64,000 nucleotides of DNA from positions 1 through 64,000 of the forward strand of contig DJVB01000026.1 in assembly GCA_002440745.1 (NCBI GenBank). Direction: 5' to 3'. The translations under genes were made by a program, and so were the position numbers. The notes beneath the pieces were generated by a model. The model was not told the origin of the DNA, made no database searches, and saw nothing but the letters and a program-made list of their open reading frames with translations. Positions 1 to 6,893 of this stretch are shown here, piece by piece. Each line of letters opens with the position of its first letter. Position 1 is the stretch's first letter. Origin of the DNA: Bacteroidales bacterium UBA6267. GTDB taxonomy: Bacteria; Bacteroidota; Bacteroidia; Bacteroidales; UBA1556.

Positions 1-433
1 CAGCTGCACGCAATCCGATATTCTACTTTAATATTCTACTTTTCCATATAAAAAAATATTTGGATTAATAATACGTTTGAACTAAAAATATTGGAAGTAA
101 TAGATAATTTGCCTCTTTGATATGGTATAGCATTAATTCGATTTTCTACTTTCTCCAACTCATTTTTGGTTTAAACATCAAGCCGCAAATATAATTAAAA
201 AATAATCGGTTCTATAAAAAAATTTGATTTTTGTGGATTATTTTTCTGATTTTATTAAGGCCATAATGGTTATAGTTGTTTCGTTTTATTATTTTAATTT
301 TTCTTTTACCAATTCTTTCCCTCAAACCCATTCACTTTAATTAACGAACCTAAACTTTTTCCAATAGATGTCTTTAATACTTTTGGCAACTTTAATCCTA
401 TCAAGGATTTATTGATAACGAAATTAAATTTTG
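1..433. other. Leading intergenic stretch, no gene seen
   Basis: AT-rich DNA with no convincing reading frame. It contains loosely repeated ATTCTACTTT-like words near its left end (around positions 20-50 and 140-150). I see no tRNA, no clear terminator hairpin and no complete Bacteroidota-type promoter that I would defend. The last bases presumably hold the promoter and leader of the metallophosphoesterase gene that follows. Confidence 0.4.
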
Positions 434-1591
434 ATGAAAAATTATGCTATTCTGATTTTCTTCAGTATCGTTTCTATAATCTATTTCTTTGTTAATTATT
501 ATGTGGTAAGCCGAGGAGCAAAAGCGCTTGGCGTTAGTTTCTTTACACCTTATTATAAATGGATTTATTGGATATTGGCATTTAGTTTTATAATTGGGCA
601 AATATTGGAGCGTGGCGAGCCGACTCTAATCGCACGTATTGTAACTCATATTGGCTCCGTTTGGCTTGCCGTATTTTTGTATCTGCTCCTTTTCACCATT
701 GCTGTTGATTTTCTGAATCTATTGAATAACTGGTTGAAAATCATTGACAAACCTTTAAGCTCAGTTTTAACTAATGGTCAAATGATTTTCATTGCCGGTT
801 GGATGTTTGCACTTTCGATTGCCGGCGCAGGCTGGCTAAATGCTCGTTATCCTACACTAAAACACGTGGATATTGTTGTGAATAAGAAAGTTCCGGGACG
901 GGATGAATTGACGGTTGTTTTGGGAACAGATTTGCATATTGGTGCTATGATTGGTAAGAAGCGTATTCACGAAATGGTTCAAAAGATTAATTCGCAAAGT
1001 CCTGATATTGTCCTTTTTGCAGGCGATTTAGTGGATCATAATCCTCGTTTTGTTAAAGCTGCCAATATCGGCCCTGAATTTTTGTCCATCCAAGCTCCTC
1101 TCGGCGTTTTTGCAGTAGCCGGAAATCACGAGTTTATTGGCCATGCCGAAACAAGTATAGAGTATTTGCAGCAGTTTGGTATCACTTATATTCGCGACAC
1201 TTCGGTTTTCGTTGAAAACACGCTTACAATTATTGGTCGCGACGACCGCGAACGCCGACAATTTGATGGCGTTAGCCGTAAATCGCTTGATTCGGTGGTA
1301 CATATCACCTATCCTGAGTTGCCTGTGATTTTGATGGATCATCAACCTGTAGAATATGCTCAAGTGGCTGATTATCCGGTAGATCTTATGGTTTCGGGCC
1401 ATACCCATAAAGGGCAGTTATGGCCTTTTGGCTATATCACATCCTTAATTTATGAAAATGATTTTGGTTTGATGCAAAAGGGATCGACTTGGTTCTATAC
1501 CTCAAGTGGTTACGGAACTTGGGGGCCGCCCATCCGCACCGGAAATCGCCCTGAATTGGTTGTGTTCCATATCCGTTTTCAAGAAAAATAG
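434..1591 (+). CDS. Membrane-anchored calcineurin-like metallophosphoesterase
   Basis: Predicted metal-dependent phosphoesterase anchored in the inner membrane. The first ~135 residues hold about four hydrophobic segments. The rest carries the calcineurin-like motifs in order: GTDLHIG (about residue 164, D-x-H metal ligands), GDLVDH (197), GNHE (230) and GHTH (322). This arrangement resembles the YkuE/YaeI group, some of which act on lipid-linked phosphates (LpxG/LpxH-like); the substrate cannot be read here. The ATG at 434 is chosen over an in-frame TTG one codon earlier. It converges on the next gene, leaving about 24 bases. The fold is certain; the substrate is unknown. Confidence 0.85.
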   Translation: MKNYAILIFFSIVSIIYFFVNYYVVSRGAKALGVSFFTPYYKWIYWILAFSFIIGQILERGEPTLIARIVTHIGSVWLAVFLYLLLFTIAVDFLNLLNNWLKIIDKPLSSVLTNGQMIFIAGWMFALSIAGAGWLNARYPTLKHVDIVVNKKVPGRDELTVVLGTDLHIGAMIGKKRIHEMVQKINSQSPDIVLFAGDLVDHNPRFVKAANIGPEFLSIQAPLGVFAVAGNHEFIGHAETSIEYLQQFGITYIRDTSVFVENTLTIIGRDDRERRQFDGVSRKSLDSVVHITYPELPVILMDHQPVEYAQVADYPVDLMVSGHTHKGQLWPFGYITSLIYENDFGLMQKGSTWFYTSSGYGTWGPPIRTGNRPELVVFHIRFQEK

Positions 1592-1615
1592 CCTGAGATT
1601 CGATCCCAAAATTCT

Positions 1616-3427
1616 CTACTCTAAAACGTAGATTTTTAAACGGTTCTGATTTACTGTTAGTTTTTTCTTGGAAACATTCCAGATATAGCTAACTTTTCGG
1701 GTAGTTTCTTTTGGTGTATTCAGAAGAACCATTCCGAAATGAAAAGAACTTTTGTCGAAAAATGGTTGAGCACGATAAATTGGCGTGTATTCGTATTGCG
1801 TGGTGTTGAACAGACTGTCGTTTGCACTTAGCACAACCCAAGATTCACGAATTAGGTCATCGCAACTTAAATTCAATTCATACTCAAAAAACAGGTTGTC
1901 ATCGTTCAAACTGTCGCCTCCAATATCCCAAATCGGAATAAATTCCTCAGTAGTTTCACCTGTAAAAAGCGAATTTCCGCTATCAAATATCAGCCGCCTT
2001 TGTATAGGATTTTTCCGTTTTAAAACCTGACGTCCGTTGATTGTTTCAGAGCTAATCGACTCATATCCTATGCTATAGAATGGATGCTTTTCGGGTTTGG
2101 CTATCACAAAATCTGAAATGGTATCAGGAAAATGTGTCCAAAAAAGATATGGAATATTTCCTTGTTGTCGGTAGTTTTGAAAATGCCAACCCATAGCTTT
2201 GGTGCGGTAAGTCCCAACAATTGGCAATTGAGTTTGGCTTTCTACTTCAATTATTGAGTAGAATTTCTCCGGTAGATAATCGTCAATATAACAAGCGGTT
2301 ACCTTTAAGTTAGCGTTGAAAAAAAAGTGAATTGGCAAGATGATGGCGATAAATGGGATGATTTTCAGAAAGCTTTTCTTAGACAAAAAATTTAGATTAA
2401 ACACCTCGAAAAAGGCTAAAATAAAGAGTAAATAGAGGTGCATTCCAACACGATCTTCAGGATAATTGATTTTTAGAATCAATCCCATTAAAATCACGGC
2501 AACGATATTGCCAATCAACAGATGAAAAATGGTCAGATGAGGGCTTGTGAAATAGTCTTTTGGATGGTTTTTGGCGAGGCGGAATAAATATTCCGAAACG
2601 ATTAAGAGAAATAGCGCAGAAAAGAGAATCCCAATCCAAAGATGGAACGAATTGAAAATAAGGGCAATAACAGATTTTACCGTAACTTCCCAAAACCCAT
2701 CTAAGGTTCCATAATAAAGCAGCCCTAACTCTTTGTAATAGAAGGAAACTTTTATGAAAAACAATAAAGGAACTGCCCAAACAAGCCCGACAAAAAGCGA
2801 TAGAAGCCATTTTTTGTATTTGATAATCAATGTAATAAGAGCTACAACGCCGGAAATCAAATAAATGACCATCAGTGATAGATTAGCGCTCAGCATCAAA
2901 GATGAAGCAAGAATAAACAAAAAGATGGTGGATAGTTTTCCGGTTTTTTGAATTTGGGTTAAGTAAAAATAGGTGGCCAAGAGAAAAGCCATTGAAAGGC
3001 CATAACCGCGGGAAACACTGAAAAACTCGACCAAATTATGGGAAAAAAGCAAGGCTATCAAAGTGAGCCATTGAAGATTGACAGACTTTTGTTTTTCGGA
3101 AATAAGGATTGAAAAGACAGCAAAAATGGGGAAAGAAAGCAGGGAGCCCATCCTTAGAAAGATTTTTTCGGAGCCAACAATTTGGTAGAAAATTGCGGTT
3201 AGAAAGCTGTTCAGTGGATGATTATTGGCGTCAGGATGAGCTGTTAAAGGATTGATCTCGAAAGGAATAGCATAGAAATAAAAGGTTGCGGCTTCGTCTC
3301 CAAACAGAGGCATATAAAAAGCCTTAAGTGCCAGATAAATAAAAACCAACAACGAAAAAATAGCACCCAAAACCCGAAACCGATTTTTGGGATAATTCGG
3401 ATTGTTAGAGAGTTTTAAGCCAAACAT
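1616..3427 (-). CDS. Polytopic membrane protein, probable GT-C glycosyltransferase
   Basis: A 603-residue protein with about ten hydrophobic segments in the first ~390 residues and a soluble C-terminal domain of ~210 residues. After the first membrane segment comes GDEAATF, an acidic motif in the position where GT-C transferases (ArnT/PMT-like) place their catalytic Asp/Glu loop. That fits an enzyme moving a sugar from a polyprenyl-phosphate donor on the periplasmic side. The acceptor is unknown and no partner gene is adjacent. An alternative is a general membrane protein with no transferase activity. The start is the ATG at 3427, about 280 bases downstream (minus sense) of the tRNA region. 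Confidence 0.55.
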   Translation of the reverse strand: MFGLKLSNNPNYPKNRFRVLGAIFSLLVFIYLALKAFYMPLFGDEAATFYFYAIPFEINPLTAHPDANNHPLNSFLTAIFYQIVGSEKIFLRMGSLLSFPIFAVFSILISEKQKSVNLQWLTLIALLFSHNLVEFFSVSRGYGLSMAFLLATYFYLTQIQKTGKLSTIFLFILASSLMLSANLSLMVIYLISGVVALITLIIKYKKWLLSLFVGLVWAVPLLFFIKVSFYYKELGLLYYGTLDGFWEVTVKSVIALIFNSFHLWIGILFSALFLLIVSEYLFRLAKNHPKDYFTSPHLTIFHLLIGNIVAVILMGLILKINYPEDRVGMHLYLLFILAFFEVFNLNFLSKKSFLKIIPFIAIILPIHFFFNANLKVTACYIDDYLPEKFYSIIEVESQTQLPIVGTYRTKAMGWHFQNYRQQGNIPYLFWTHFPDTISDFVIAKPEKHPFYSIGYESISSETINGRQVLKRKNPIQRRLIFDSGNSLFTGETTEEFIPIWDIGGDSLNDDNLFFEYELNLSCDDLIRESWVVLSANDSLFNTTQYEYTPIYRAQPFFDKSSFHFGMVLLNTPKETTRKVSYIWNVSKKKLTVNQNRLKIYVLE

Positions 3428-3640
3428 ATCAAATATTTAGTTTGTTGAAAAAGGGGAAACTGTATTATTTCATTAAAAAACATCATTATTAAAATGCAAT
3501 GATTATTTGGAGAATGTTGCAAAAATACAGGAATTTATTTGTTATTCCTGAAAAATACTGTTCCGAATGAGGCTGTTTTTGTGGAAAAGTGCTTATGAGA
3601 TTATTTGAAAAATAAATTTTTCTATCACAAAAAAAAATAT

Positions 3641-3670
3641 TTTGATGTAAAAGAATAAGTATTACTTTTG
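3641..3670 (+). promoter_or_regulatory. Bacteroidota-type promoter for the tRNA-Val region
   Basis: TTTG at 3641-3644 and TACTTTTG at 3663-3670 match the Bacteroidota consensus (TTTG, then TAnnTTTG), with an 18-base spacer. It lies about 35 bases before the first tRNA-like unit, so a transcript would begin near 3677 and carry both broken units as leader ahead of the real tRNA. The match is by eye. Confidence 0.5.
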
Positions 3671-3704
3671 CAATCCTGTTTTCGACAGAGTTCATATACA
3701 AAAT

Positions 3705-3848
3705 GGGAGTTTAGCTCTCCCGATAGCTATCGGGAGGTTCAGAGCATCTCGTTTCTATTGTTCTTAATTATTTTATGGGAGTTTAGCTCTCCCGATAGCT
3801 ATCGGGAGGTTTAGAGCATCTCGTTTCTATTGTTCTTAATTATTTTAT
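3705..3848 (+). repeat. Two tandem 72-bp tRNA-Val 5'-half units with an embedded palindrome
   Basis: Two head-to-tail 72-base units (3705-3776 and 3777-3848) start with the same GGGAGTTTAGCTC as the genuine tRNA-Val that follows, at exactly the same period. In the D-loop position, AGTTG is replaced by sequence that makes a perfect 20-bp palindrome, CTCCCGATAGCTATCGGGAG (3717-3736 and 3789-3808). The D-stem 3' strand and the start of the anticodon arm (GAGCATCTCGTTT) return, then the unit diverges into CTATTGTTCTTAATTATTTTAT. The two units differ at a single base that I can see (TTCAGAGC versus TTTAGAGC). Neither unit can form a full tRNA: no anticodon 3' strand, T-arm or 3' acceptor strand. 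Confidence 0.85.
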
Positions 3849-3923
3849 GGGAGTTTAGCTCAGTTGGTTCAGAGCATCTCGTTTACACCGAGAGGGTCGG
3901 CGGTTCGAATCCGTCAATTCCCA
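3849..3923 (+). tRNA. tRNA-Val (UAC)
   Basis: A 75-base cloverleaf can be drawn. Acceptor GGGAGTT pairs with AATTCCC (one G-U); D-stem GCTC/GAGC; anticodon stem TCTCG/CGAGA closes the seven-base loop TTTACAC with anticodon TAC at 3884-3886; T-arm GGCGG-TTCGAAT-CCGTC; discriminator A at 3923. CCA is not encoded. The preceding two units duplicate its 5' half. Confidence 0.95.
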
Positions 3924-3927
3924 CATC

Positions 3928-3958
3928 AAGCCTTACGTAATAGTAGGGCTTTTTTTTT
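3928..3958 (+). terminator. Rho-independent terminator after tRNA-Val
   Basis: AAGCC (3928-3932) pairs with GGCTT (3947-3951), followed by a run of eight T. It ends four bases before the start codon of the NUDIX gene, so transcription of that gene either reads through this hairpin or starts within it. Confidence 0.6.
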
Positions 3959-3961
3959 AGC

Positions 3962-4609
3962 ATGAATTTAAAATTATCTTTTACAAGTATCGAATCAAGT
4001 CTTCGAAAGCCTTTGCCGGGTTGGGAAGGGCAGCGCCTTCTTGCTCCCGAATTTCGTGAGGAAGAAATGCTGCGCATGCGGCATAAGATGAATTCGGCTC
4101 GGCAGAGTGCCGTGTTGCTTTTGATTTATGAGAACTTTCGAGAATTGACAATCCCTTTCATAAAACGCGCCTCTTATGATGGAATTCATAGCGGACAAAT
4201 CAGCTTACCCGGAGGTAAAAAGGAAGAAACGGATAGAGATTTTTCACATACGGCCTTGCGCGAAACTCATGAAGAATTAGGAATTGCGACTGATGATATA
4301 GAGATTGTGGGTCAATTGAGTGATTTATATATCCCTCCGAGTAATTTTATGGTTAAAGTTTTTGTGGGTTTTAGCAAACATGTTCCTGATTTTAAGCCCG
4401 ATGCAGTTGAAGTTGACTCTGTAATTCAAATTCCACTTCGCGATTTTTTTCGAAGTGAGGTCGTAAAGCGAAAAGCGTTTTATCGCTCTTCAGATGGAAA
4501 GGAAAAAACTGCACCCTATTTCGACCTAAAAAGAGCCCAGATTTGGGGAGCTACGGCCATGATTTTAAGTGAGTTTATTGAATTAATCCGTCAAGATATG
4601 GTTGATTAA
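3962..4609 (+). CDS. NUDIX hydrolase, CoA-pyrophosphatase-like
   Basis: A 215-residue NUDIX protein. The box runs about residues 80-108: LPGGKKEE, then ALRETHEELGI, matching the RExxEExGU core; the spacing between the GG and RE parts is that of the NudL/CoA-diphosphatase branch rather than the strict MutT box. Expected reaction: hydrolysis of CoA or a related nucleoside diphosphate derivative to 3',5'-ADP and phosphopantetheine, using divalent metal. The start codon sits just after the tRNA terminator, an unusually tight arrangement. No operon partner is visible downstream. Substrate assignment is inferred from the family. Confidence 0.75.
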   Translation: MNLKLSFTSIESSLRKPLPGWEGQRLLAPEFREEEMLRMRHKMNSARQSAVLLLIYENFRELTIPFIKRASYDGIHSGQISLPGGKKEETDRDFSHTALRETHEELGIATDDIEIVGQLSDLYIPPSNFMVKVFVGFSKHVPDFKPDAVEVDSVIQIPLRDFFRSEVVKRKAFYRSSDGKEKTAPYFDLKRAQIWGATAMILSEFIELIRQDMVD

Positions 4610-5210
4610 GAATGTTTTAGTTATTAGTTCTTAGGTAACATATATATTTAAATAAAACCAAATCACAAATCACAAATTCCAACCATCAATCGAAGACAAA
4701 AGCCATAAGTGCATGACGCAGGGAGCATGGCGCATGGCGCAGAGAGCATGGTGCGGAGGACAGAAGTAAGTAGATAATAATAAGTAGGGAATTGAGTTCG
4801 GAACAAACAATAAACATTTACCCTACGAAGCCTCGGTGAAGTAGGGACAAACCCCAAACACCAAACACCAAACCCCAAACAAAGAAGTCAGAAGCCAGAG
4901 GTGTGTGGAATTCAGAACAACCAATAATTTTACGAAGTAGCCATTTCAGAAATTTATCTTATTGACCCTCTATGACTTTCATTTTTATTCCGGATTGGGC
5001 TAAGCTTTTTTATAAATAAAACGCAAGTTATTTAGAATCGTTCTACTATTAAGCTGATTTTAAACCTATTGACATTTATCCATAGCTTGATTGAAAAAAT
5101 ACTTCTAAAAAATGTTTTGGGGTTGCATATAGATTCTATTTTTGCTGTGAATTAATTAACAATGATTTCTGGGGAAACCTAAGAACCAACCTAAACTTAA
5201 ATATGTGAAT
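4610..5210. repeat. Intergenic repeat mosaic (short direct and inverted repeats)
   Basis: This gene-free stretch holds several low-complexity blocks: a tandem CAAATCACAAAT word (about 4659-4680); a GCATGGCGC/GAGCATGG block (about 4711-4760) whose reverse complement matches the 48.1-48.3 kb repeat; an inverted repeat CCCTAC (4821-4826)/GTAGGG (4841-4846); and tandem ACCCCAAACACCAAACACC words (about 4847-4880). The words AATTGAGTTCGGAACAAACAATAA and AATTCAGAACAACCAATAA flank the latter as an imperfect direct repeat. An open frame across 4663-4878 is made of these words and is not a gene. The promoter of the hydrogenase operon lies at the right end. Confidence 0.7.
5116..5144 (+). promoter_or_regulatory. 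Putative promoter of the hydrogenase operon
   Basis: TTTG at 5116-5119 and TATTTTTG at 5137-5144, spacer 17, fit the Bacteroidota TTTG/TAnnTTTG pattern with a slightly short spacer. It is about 65 bases upstream of the first hydrogenase gene and on its strand. Confidence 0.4.
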
Positions 5211-5699
5211 ATGCAAGAAATTGAAATGATTATCGAAGAGAAGGTAAAGCATTACGGTAGAGAACGTAAGGCTTTATTACCGATACTCCGTGGCATCGTG
5301 TTGCACAAGAATTATATCAGCCAAAACGATATGGTTTGTGTAGCTCGTGCTTTGGATATTTCTGCTGCCGATGTATATGGAACGGCTTCTTTTTTCCATC
5401 TTCTTGGAAATAAAGAAACCGGCAAGTATGTCATCAGAGTGTGCAAATCCATTACTTGTGAGATGAAAGGCAAGCATAAAGTGCTAAAAGCTTTGGAAGA
5501 TGAGTTAAGAATCCAATTGGGCGAAACTACTCATGACAAACTTTTTACTTTGGAAGCTACAAACTGCATCGGTCTTTGTGATGAGGGACCTGCTATGTTG
5601 ATTAACAACACTCCCTACACGAGATTAGACCCTGAAAAAGTGCATGAAATTATTTACGAATTCAGAAACAAAAATAAGAAAAATCATGGCCAACAATAA
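5211..5699 (+). CDS. hydC: [FeFe]-hydrogenase small subunit, NuoE/HydC-like [2Fe-2S] protein
   Basis: A 162-residue thioredoxin-fold [2Fe-2S] protein of the 24-kDa/NuoE family. The cluster ligands are the CKSITC pair and, about 40 residues later, the CIGLC pair. In multimeric NAD-dependent [FeFe]-hydrogenases this subunit passes electrons between the NuoF-like flavoprotein and HydA. It is the first gene of the operon and overlaps the next by 14 bases, which supports co-translation. The ATG at 5211 is preferred; a GTG two codons upstream at 5205 is also in frame and would add two residues. The gene could be called nuoE-like, but no other complex I genes are present, so a hydrogenase role is inferred from context. 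Confidence 0.85.
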   Translation: MQEIEMIIEEKVKHYGRERKALLPILRGIVLHKNYISQNDMVCVARALDISAADVYGTASFFHLLGNKETGKYVIRVCKSITCEMKGKHKVLKALEDELRIQLGETTHDKLFTLEATNCIGLCDEGPAMLINNTPYTRLDPEKVHEIIYEFRNKNKKNHGQQ

Positions 5700-6849
5700 A
5701 TTAAGAAAAGTAGATATCATTTTTACTCCTTATTCTGCAGCTCCCTACGAAATTCTTAGGTTGACCATGCAGAAAGAAAAAAATGCCGTCATTGACGAAA
5801 TTATTGAATCCGGTCTCCGTGGTCGCGGCGGTGCAGGATTCCCAACCGGTTATAAGTGGCGTTTTATGGCCAATCAGCCCGGTGATGAAAAATACGTAAT
5901 TTGTAATGCCGACGAAGGTGAACCCGGAACCTTTAAAGATCGCAAGCTTTTAGTTGAAGTTCCAAGAAAAGTGATTTCAGGTATGGCCATCGCTGCTTAT
6001 GCAACCAACTCCAACAAAGGTTTTATCTATCTTCGTGGGGAGTATAACTATTTGATTCCTGCACTCGAAAAAGAACTCTTAATTTTCCACGAGTATGCCG
6101 AAAAATTTGGATTAGATTTTCAAATCGAGATTTTCAGCGGTGCCGGTGCTTATGTTTGTGGCGAAGAAACTGCCTTGATTGAGAGTATGGAAGGAAAACG
6201 TGGTGAGCCTCGAAATAAACCTCCATTCCCAATTCAAGAAGGTTTTATGGGAAAACCAACTTTAGTAAATAACGTGGAAACTTTTGCTTCTGCAACTATG
6301 ATTTGCCGCGTTGGTGCCGAAACTTATAAATCGTATGGTACTGACGATCAGCATGGTTCTAAGCTTTTCAGCATTTCGGGCGATTCTCCAAAGGAAGGCG
6401 TGCATGAGTTGGAATTGGGTATGAAAATTTCCGATTTCGTGGAAGAATTTGGCGATGGCGACACAAAAGCCGTTCAGATTGGTGGTGTTGCAGGTTTCTG
6501 TATTCCACGGAAAAACTTTGAAACTGCTATTATTGGCGAAGGAAATACAACTGGCGGTGCAACTATGATTTTCAATAGCACACGCTCCATGTATAATGTG
6601 CTTCACAACTATCTCGAGTTTTTCGCAGAAGAAAGTTGTGGGCAATGTACCCCTTGTCGTATTGGAACACAACAACTTCTCAAAGGCATCGAAGCTGTGA
6701 AAAAAGGTGAAAAACCTGAATCATATCTTAACGATCTTATCAAACTAAGTCGCACCATGAAGATTACTTCCAAATGCGGACTTGGCCAATCTGTTACCAA
6801 CTCTTTTGTCTCGATAGTTGAAAATTTCAGAGAAGAAATGATTTACTAA
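5686..6849 (+). CDS. hydB: [FeFe]-hydrogenase NADH/FMN subunit, NuoF/HydB-like
   Basis: Flavoprotein subunit that would exchange electrons with NAD(H). From the ATG at 5686 it has 387 residues: a GRGGAGFPTG nucleotide/FMN glycine loop (about 46-55), the NADEGEPGTFKDR FMN/NAD segment (about 69-81), and a [4Fe-4S] site formed by SCGQCTPC (C318, C321, C324) plus C364. It is shorter than Thermotoga-type HydB, lacking both an N-terminal thioredoxin-like domain (supplied by the separate upstream gene) and a C-terminal 2x[4Fe-4S] ferredoxin tail. Whether the enzyme bifurcates electrons or is simply NAD-linked cannot be decided from the sequence. An in-frame ATG at 5644 exists but lies well inside the previous gene. 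Confidence 0.85.
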   Translation: MANNKLRKVDIIFTPYSAAPYEILRLTMQKEKNAVIDEIIESGLRGRGGAGFPTGYKWRFMANQPGDEKYVICNADEGEPGTFKDRKLLVEVPRKVISGMAIAAYATNSNKGFIYLRGEYNYLIPALEKELLIFHEYAEKFGLDFQIEIFSGAGAYVCGEETALIESMEGKRGEPRNKPPFPIQEGFMGKPTLVNNVETFASATMICRVGAETYKSYGTDDQHGSKLFSISGDSPKEGVHELELGMKISDFVEEFGDGDTKAVQIGGVAGFCIPRKNFETAIIGEGNTTGGATMIFNSTRSMYNVLHNYLEFFAEESCGQCTPCRIGTQQLLKGIEAVKKGEKPESYLNDLIKLSRTMKITSKCGLGQSVTNSFVSIVENFREEMIY

Positions 6850-6893
6850 GAGACTGCTAATCAAATTATTTTAACAATTGAAATCAATAAGAA

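Noticed and set aside
3489..3701. Minus-strand 70-codon frame between the GT-C-like gene and tRNA-Val
   Set aside because: AT-rich composition, overlaps the tRNA promoter, and no domain is visible.
3705..3848. Two additional tRNA genes
   Set aside because: The units lack the anticodon 3' stem, T-arm and 3' acceptor strand.
3883..4198. Minus-strand frames across the tRNA and the start of the NUDIX gene
   Set aside because: They lie antisense to a clear tRNA and a NUDIX gene with intact motifs, and their composition shows no protein character.
4663..4878. Minus-strand 71-codon frame in the repeat mosaic
   Set aside because: It is built from tandem repeat words; no start context and no homology pattern.
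5205..5210. GTG start for the hydC-like gene
   Set aside because: An ATG two codons later is a better start; the GTG is kept only as an alternative.
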